Positions 61,138-64,000 of a stretch of 64,000 bases of DNA are shown piece after piece. The notes beneath the pieces were generated by a model. It was given only the letters and a program-made list of their open reading frames with translations. It was not told the DNA's origin and did no database searches. The DNA is from Tamarix chinensis. Lineage: Eukaryota; Streptophyta; Magnoliopsida; Caryophyllales; Tamaricaceae. The stretch lies in NCBI GenBank assembly GCA_030549775.1, contig CM060175.1:40777915-40841914 (forward strand). Direction: 5' to 3'. Position numbers and translations under genes: made by a program. The first letter of the stretch is position 1. The number at the start of each line of letters is the position of its first letter.

Positions 61138-61399
61138 CATCAAAGGCTGTGAAATCGTCCACCTGGTCCTCATCAACATGCACATATACATTTGGGTCGT
61201 TTACCCGTTGGATTGAGCAGCACCCATAAAACGGATGATCAATATGCTACGTATTGAGTAAGGTAACGGTACAATCAAGAAATGTTACACATGATATAAG
61301 AATCCTCATAAGAAAACCATACATGCATAAATCAAATAATGCTAGATAATTACTGATTCTAGGTCTTTCATTAGATATACCATATTCCAATCTTTAATT

Positions 61400-61620
61400 T
61401 ATGTTGAGTTCAGGGACCTCACTATTCTTAAATTGGTGGAATGATTTAAAGCACCTCTTGGGGATAAAACACCAGAGCCACTATTATTATTTGATGGAAC
61501 GGACTCAACACCTCTTAGAGTAAAATACTCCTGAGCCACTATTATTAAGCAGGTGAAACGGTTTGAAGCACATCTCGGGGACAACACACCTGAACCACTA
61601 TTATTATCCAGTGAAACATA
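61400..61620. repeat. 60-bp tandem repeats inside the solo LTR
   Basis: Nearly four diverged units with a 60-bp period, each containing CACCTC-like, GAGCCACTATTATTA-like and GTGRAACGG-like blocks. Confidence 0.8.
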
Positions 61621-62905
61621 CCCATATAAACACCTCGATCTAACCCATGTGATCTTTCATTTTAAATGATTAATACCTTCTTTGGAGTTGATTGTATATT
61701 ATCATTCTGAACTCATATAAATGCACAAGATATATAACTGAACAACATAAGTATGATCACGTCATTATCCTCAAATGATCATAATACCCTTAGGGTACTC
61801 AAGACAATCATATTATCCCAAAGGACTTATGAAACCCAAACATATAAATTTTTAATCATTTTTAGAAGTACATATCCTCAGTTTTCCATAGATATCTTGT
61901 ATCCAAAATTATACCTAAATACATAATTTCATTACCGAAAGATCACCTATGAAAATAAGATAAGATATGATTAGGATTGAAAATTAAAATAGAGGATAAA
62001 GTTAAGTTAGTGGAGGGTAAATTGAAAATAAACAGAGTCAAATGGAAGCTTGAGTTGTATGGAAGTGTAGAGAAATGTGTGGTGGAGCTATGGTTAAATT
62101 TTGGTGGTATTTGGATAAGGTTTTGGGGTAAAAATAGGGGTACATGACAAAAAATAGGAAGTTGCAAGGCTGTGCAACAACTCCTAGTTGAGAGAAAATA
62201 TGATGTACAGTCAGGCGGAATAAAAGTTATACGGCTATTTAGTAGGAATGCACAACAGATCAAGAAAAAAAGATGCACGACCAGACAGTGATGGCAATGG
62301 TTATGAGTATGGGTTCCATAAGGATAAGAGTGGCAAGGGAGGTGATGGTGGTAAGCTTGGAAGGGGAAGAGAAGAAGAAAGAATATAGGTACAAGGGATG
62401 ATGATGATGATCAATGAGGGTGGTAGGGTGATGGTGAGAGGATGCATGTGGGAGGTAAGATGATAGTGTCATGGTATAGCAGAGGAGCCAAACCCCTTCA
62501 TGCTATAAAATAATTGGTGCTGGAGAAGAAGGAAAAGAAAAGAAAATAAAAAGGAAGAAGAGGTTAGGGGTTAGGATTAGCTTATGTGATTTTGGATTAG
62601 CCATAAGTAATTAGAATTAGTGAAAATTTTAGCGGGTTTTGATTTTGGTTTATGAATTACACTTTATCCGAGTCAAGGTTTCAGATTCAATTAAAGTTTT
62701 GGAATTAAGAAATTAGGTTAAGGCTAAAAATAATATTTCTTGAGATTAGAATCAAATTAGGGTGTTAGTGACATGAAATTAAGCTAATTTTTTTTTGGGA
62801 TATTACACTTTCTTGAAGATTTGGGAAAAAATTGAAGAATCTTGCAAAATAAGCAATTTTGTGCAACCAAGCAAAGCCTTGCTAAGTTGGATAATGTGTG
62901 GAAGA

Positions 62906-63033
62906 TCCCCCCAACCCTAATTGGTTATTTTATCTATTGTTCAATGGTGGAATATTTGATATGCATACATACATATATAGGGGCATATCCAGTGATAACC
63001 ATTCTTTTGTGGTGATAACCAAAAACCACCTTA
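62906..63033. other. Flank before the 145-bp array
   Basis: Ends with two GTGATAACCA motifs (62992-63001 and 63012-63021), which may belong to the left end of an element carrying the array. Confidence 0.4.
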
Positions 63034-63535
63034 GTTTTCTGAAATGGTTACAATAGTTTTTACCATCTACTGCGAGTAGTTTTTTAAATTAAAACATAAA
63101 TATCTAATATTTATAAAAATACTATTGTAATTTTTTTATAACATTCAAATACTTTAGTTTTCTGAGAGACTTATAGTAGTTTCTTACACACACACTAGAG
63201 GTAGTTTTTACCACTTACTTTGGGTAGTTTTCTAACCTAAAATATAAGTATTTAATATTTACAAATAATTCCACTTTTTCCCTAACACTAATACTATAGT
63301 TTTTTTTGAAAGACTTATAGTAGTTTCTTTCACCTACTAAGATTGATTTCTACTACCTATAGTAGATAGTTTTTAAAACTAAAATATAAATATACAATAT
63401 TTACAAAAATACCACCTTTTTTTTCTAGCACTTAAACACTATAGTTTATTGAAACTACTTATAGTAGTTTCCTGTATCTACTAATAGTAGTTTCCACCAC
63501 CTACCATGTGTAATTTATTCAACTCAAAATATTAG
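63034..63535. repeat. Tandem array, about 145-bp unit, 3.5 copies
   Basis: Blocks of the type ACCAYYTACT...GTAGTTTT...AAAATATAARTAT...AATATTTACAAA recur at about 63063, 63210, 63353 and 63496, and CTTATAGTAGTTTC recurs between them. Units are diverged by point changes and small indels. Confidence 0.8.
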
Positions 63536-64000
63536 TTCTCAGTTCTCACCGAAAAAGTTAGCTCTTATTAGATATTAACCAGCTTAGCTAAATTATAGAT
63601 TTTCCTTATTTTCTAGGTTAATAAATATTGGTTGGATAAACATAAATGCTAATGGTACGTGGGTTGATGAGTAACCTACATTATATATCTAATTATTATT
63701 TTTATGAAAACATCAATTCACCGAATGTACTTACTATTTTATGCCTTGAAAATATTTATTTTTTACTACAAAAGTTGAAGTTAGGGTTACATAGTCTTCT
63801 TGTTTAGGATAATTTCCTTGTGCTTAGGTTAAGAGTCTAATAATTTATATTTTTATAATTTTTATATTAAATTATTAAGTTAAATATACATATTAATAAA
63901 TATTTAGTGCTGATATGTACTAAGAAATTATTATTTTTGGATATTCTATTAAGAAATGAACAATTTTTAATTTTTTAACTTTAAGAAATATTTAGTGAAT
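63536..64000. other. AT-rich end of window, unassigned
   Basis: Very AT-rich sequence with no recognised element ends, repeats or coding. Confidence 0.4.

Larger units (their letters stand above)
60752..62807 (-). mobile_element. Solo LTR, 2056 bp, inside the 3' LTR of F
   Basis: Begins TGTAACAACC and ends GGATATTACA, i.e. TG...CA with ACA ends on both strands. Flanks CTTTA (60747-60751) and CTTTC (62808-62812) agree with the uninterrupted sequence ACACTTTCTTAAAGA of the other LTR at 58527. No coding, primer site or second LTR inside, as expected after LTR-LTR recombination. Minus orientation is inferred from similarity of the ends to the LTR at 48265. Confidence 0.75.
58436..62905 (+). mobile_element. 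Gag-only LTR element F (3' LTR interrupted and truncated)
   Basis: The 5' LTR (58436-59110, starts TGCACCCTCATTCATACATC) and the 3' LTR start (60659, TGTATGCTCATTTATACATC) share ACATCTAAACATGTGTTT, GTGCAACCAA and AAAGCCTT blocks. Primer-binding site TGGTATCAAGGC at 59115-59126. Only a gag lies between the LTRs; protease and pol are absent. The 3' LTR was hit by a solo LTR (60752-62807) and similarity fades near 62905. Confidence 0.7.

Noticed and set aside
61425..61640. Possible CRISPR-like repeat-spacer pattern
   Set aside because: Plant nuclear LTR DNA with contiguous diverged 60-bp units; there are no identical repeats or unique spacers.

Overview
The window is nuclear DNA of a land plant, most likely a eudicot (species not determined). 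It is AT-rich, has canonical GT-AG introns, and is packed with plant-type Ty1/copia, Ty3/gypsy, L1 and RTE retrotransposons and hAT-type miniature elements. Nothing prokaryotic or organellar was seen. Apart from transposon-derived reading frames I can support one host gene: an eight-exon short-chain dehydrogenase/reductase of the FOREVER YOUNG (FEY) type, plus strand, ATG 14754 to stop 56579-56581. The joined exons give one 382-codon frame, while 41 kb of introns separate them.

Left arm, 1-14.3 kb: a nested retrotransposon stack. An old plus-strand gypsy element (A, about 168-14288) has been split by a minus-strand gypsy fragment (C, about 740-3914) and by a second plus-strand gypsy (B, about 4406-11539). 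C and B were in turn hit by DNA elements (2888-3215, 5188-5764, 6316-7662). The last of these contains a 250-bp slice of a different gypsy reverse transcriptase between two almost identical 84-bp direct repeats.

Host gene, 14.4-56.6 kb. Intron 1 (10 kb) carries an antisense RTE LINE relic, several miniature elements and an 870-bp hAT element with a perfect 8-bp target duplication. Intron 3 (16.9 kb) holds an antisense L1 split by a non-coding LTR element (D, target duplication ATATT), itself split by a young copia element with 3 differences between its LTRs. Intron 4 holds a gypsy protease relic, a 5'-truncated L1 with a 15-bp target duplication, and gypsy integrase/LTR pieces. Intron 5 holds a 1.3-kb hAT element.

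Right arm, 56.6-64 kb: intergenic AT-rich DNA, a gag-only LTR element (F, from 58436) whose 3' LTR was hit by a 2.06-kb solo LTR, and a 145-bp tandem array.

A single hAT-like family (termini CAWRCAATWAAA, 8-bp duplications) occurs at least eight times, from 273 to 1319 bp. Short members carry AT/CG-rich motifs repeated exactly every 10 bp, which is the most unusual signal in the window. I found no new enzyme system; the interest lies in transposon structure, repair-type insertions and a host gene that tolerates this load.
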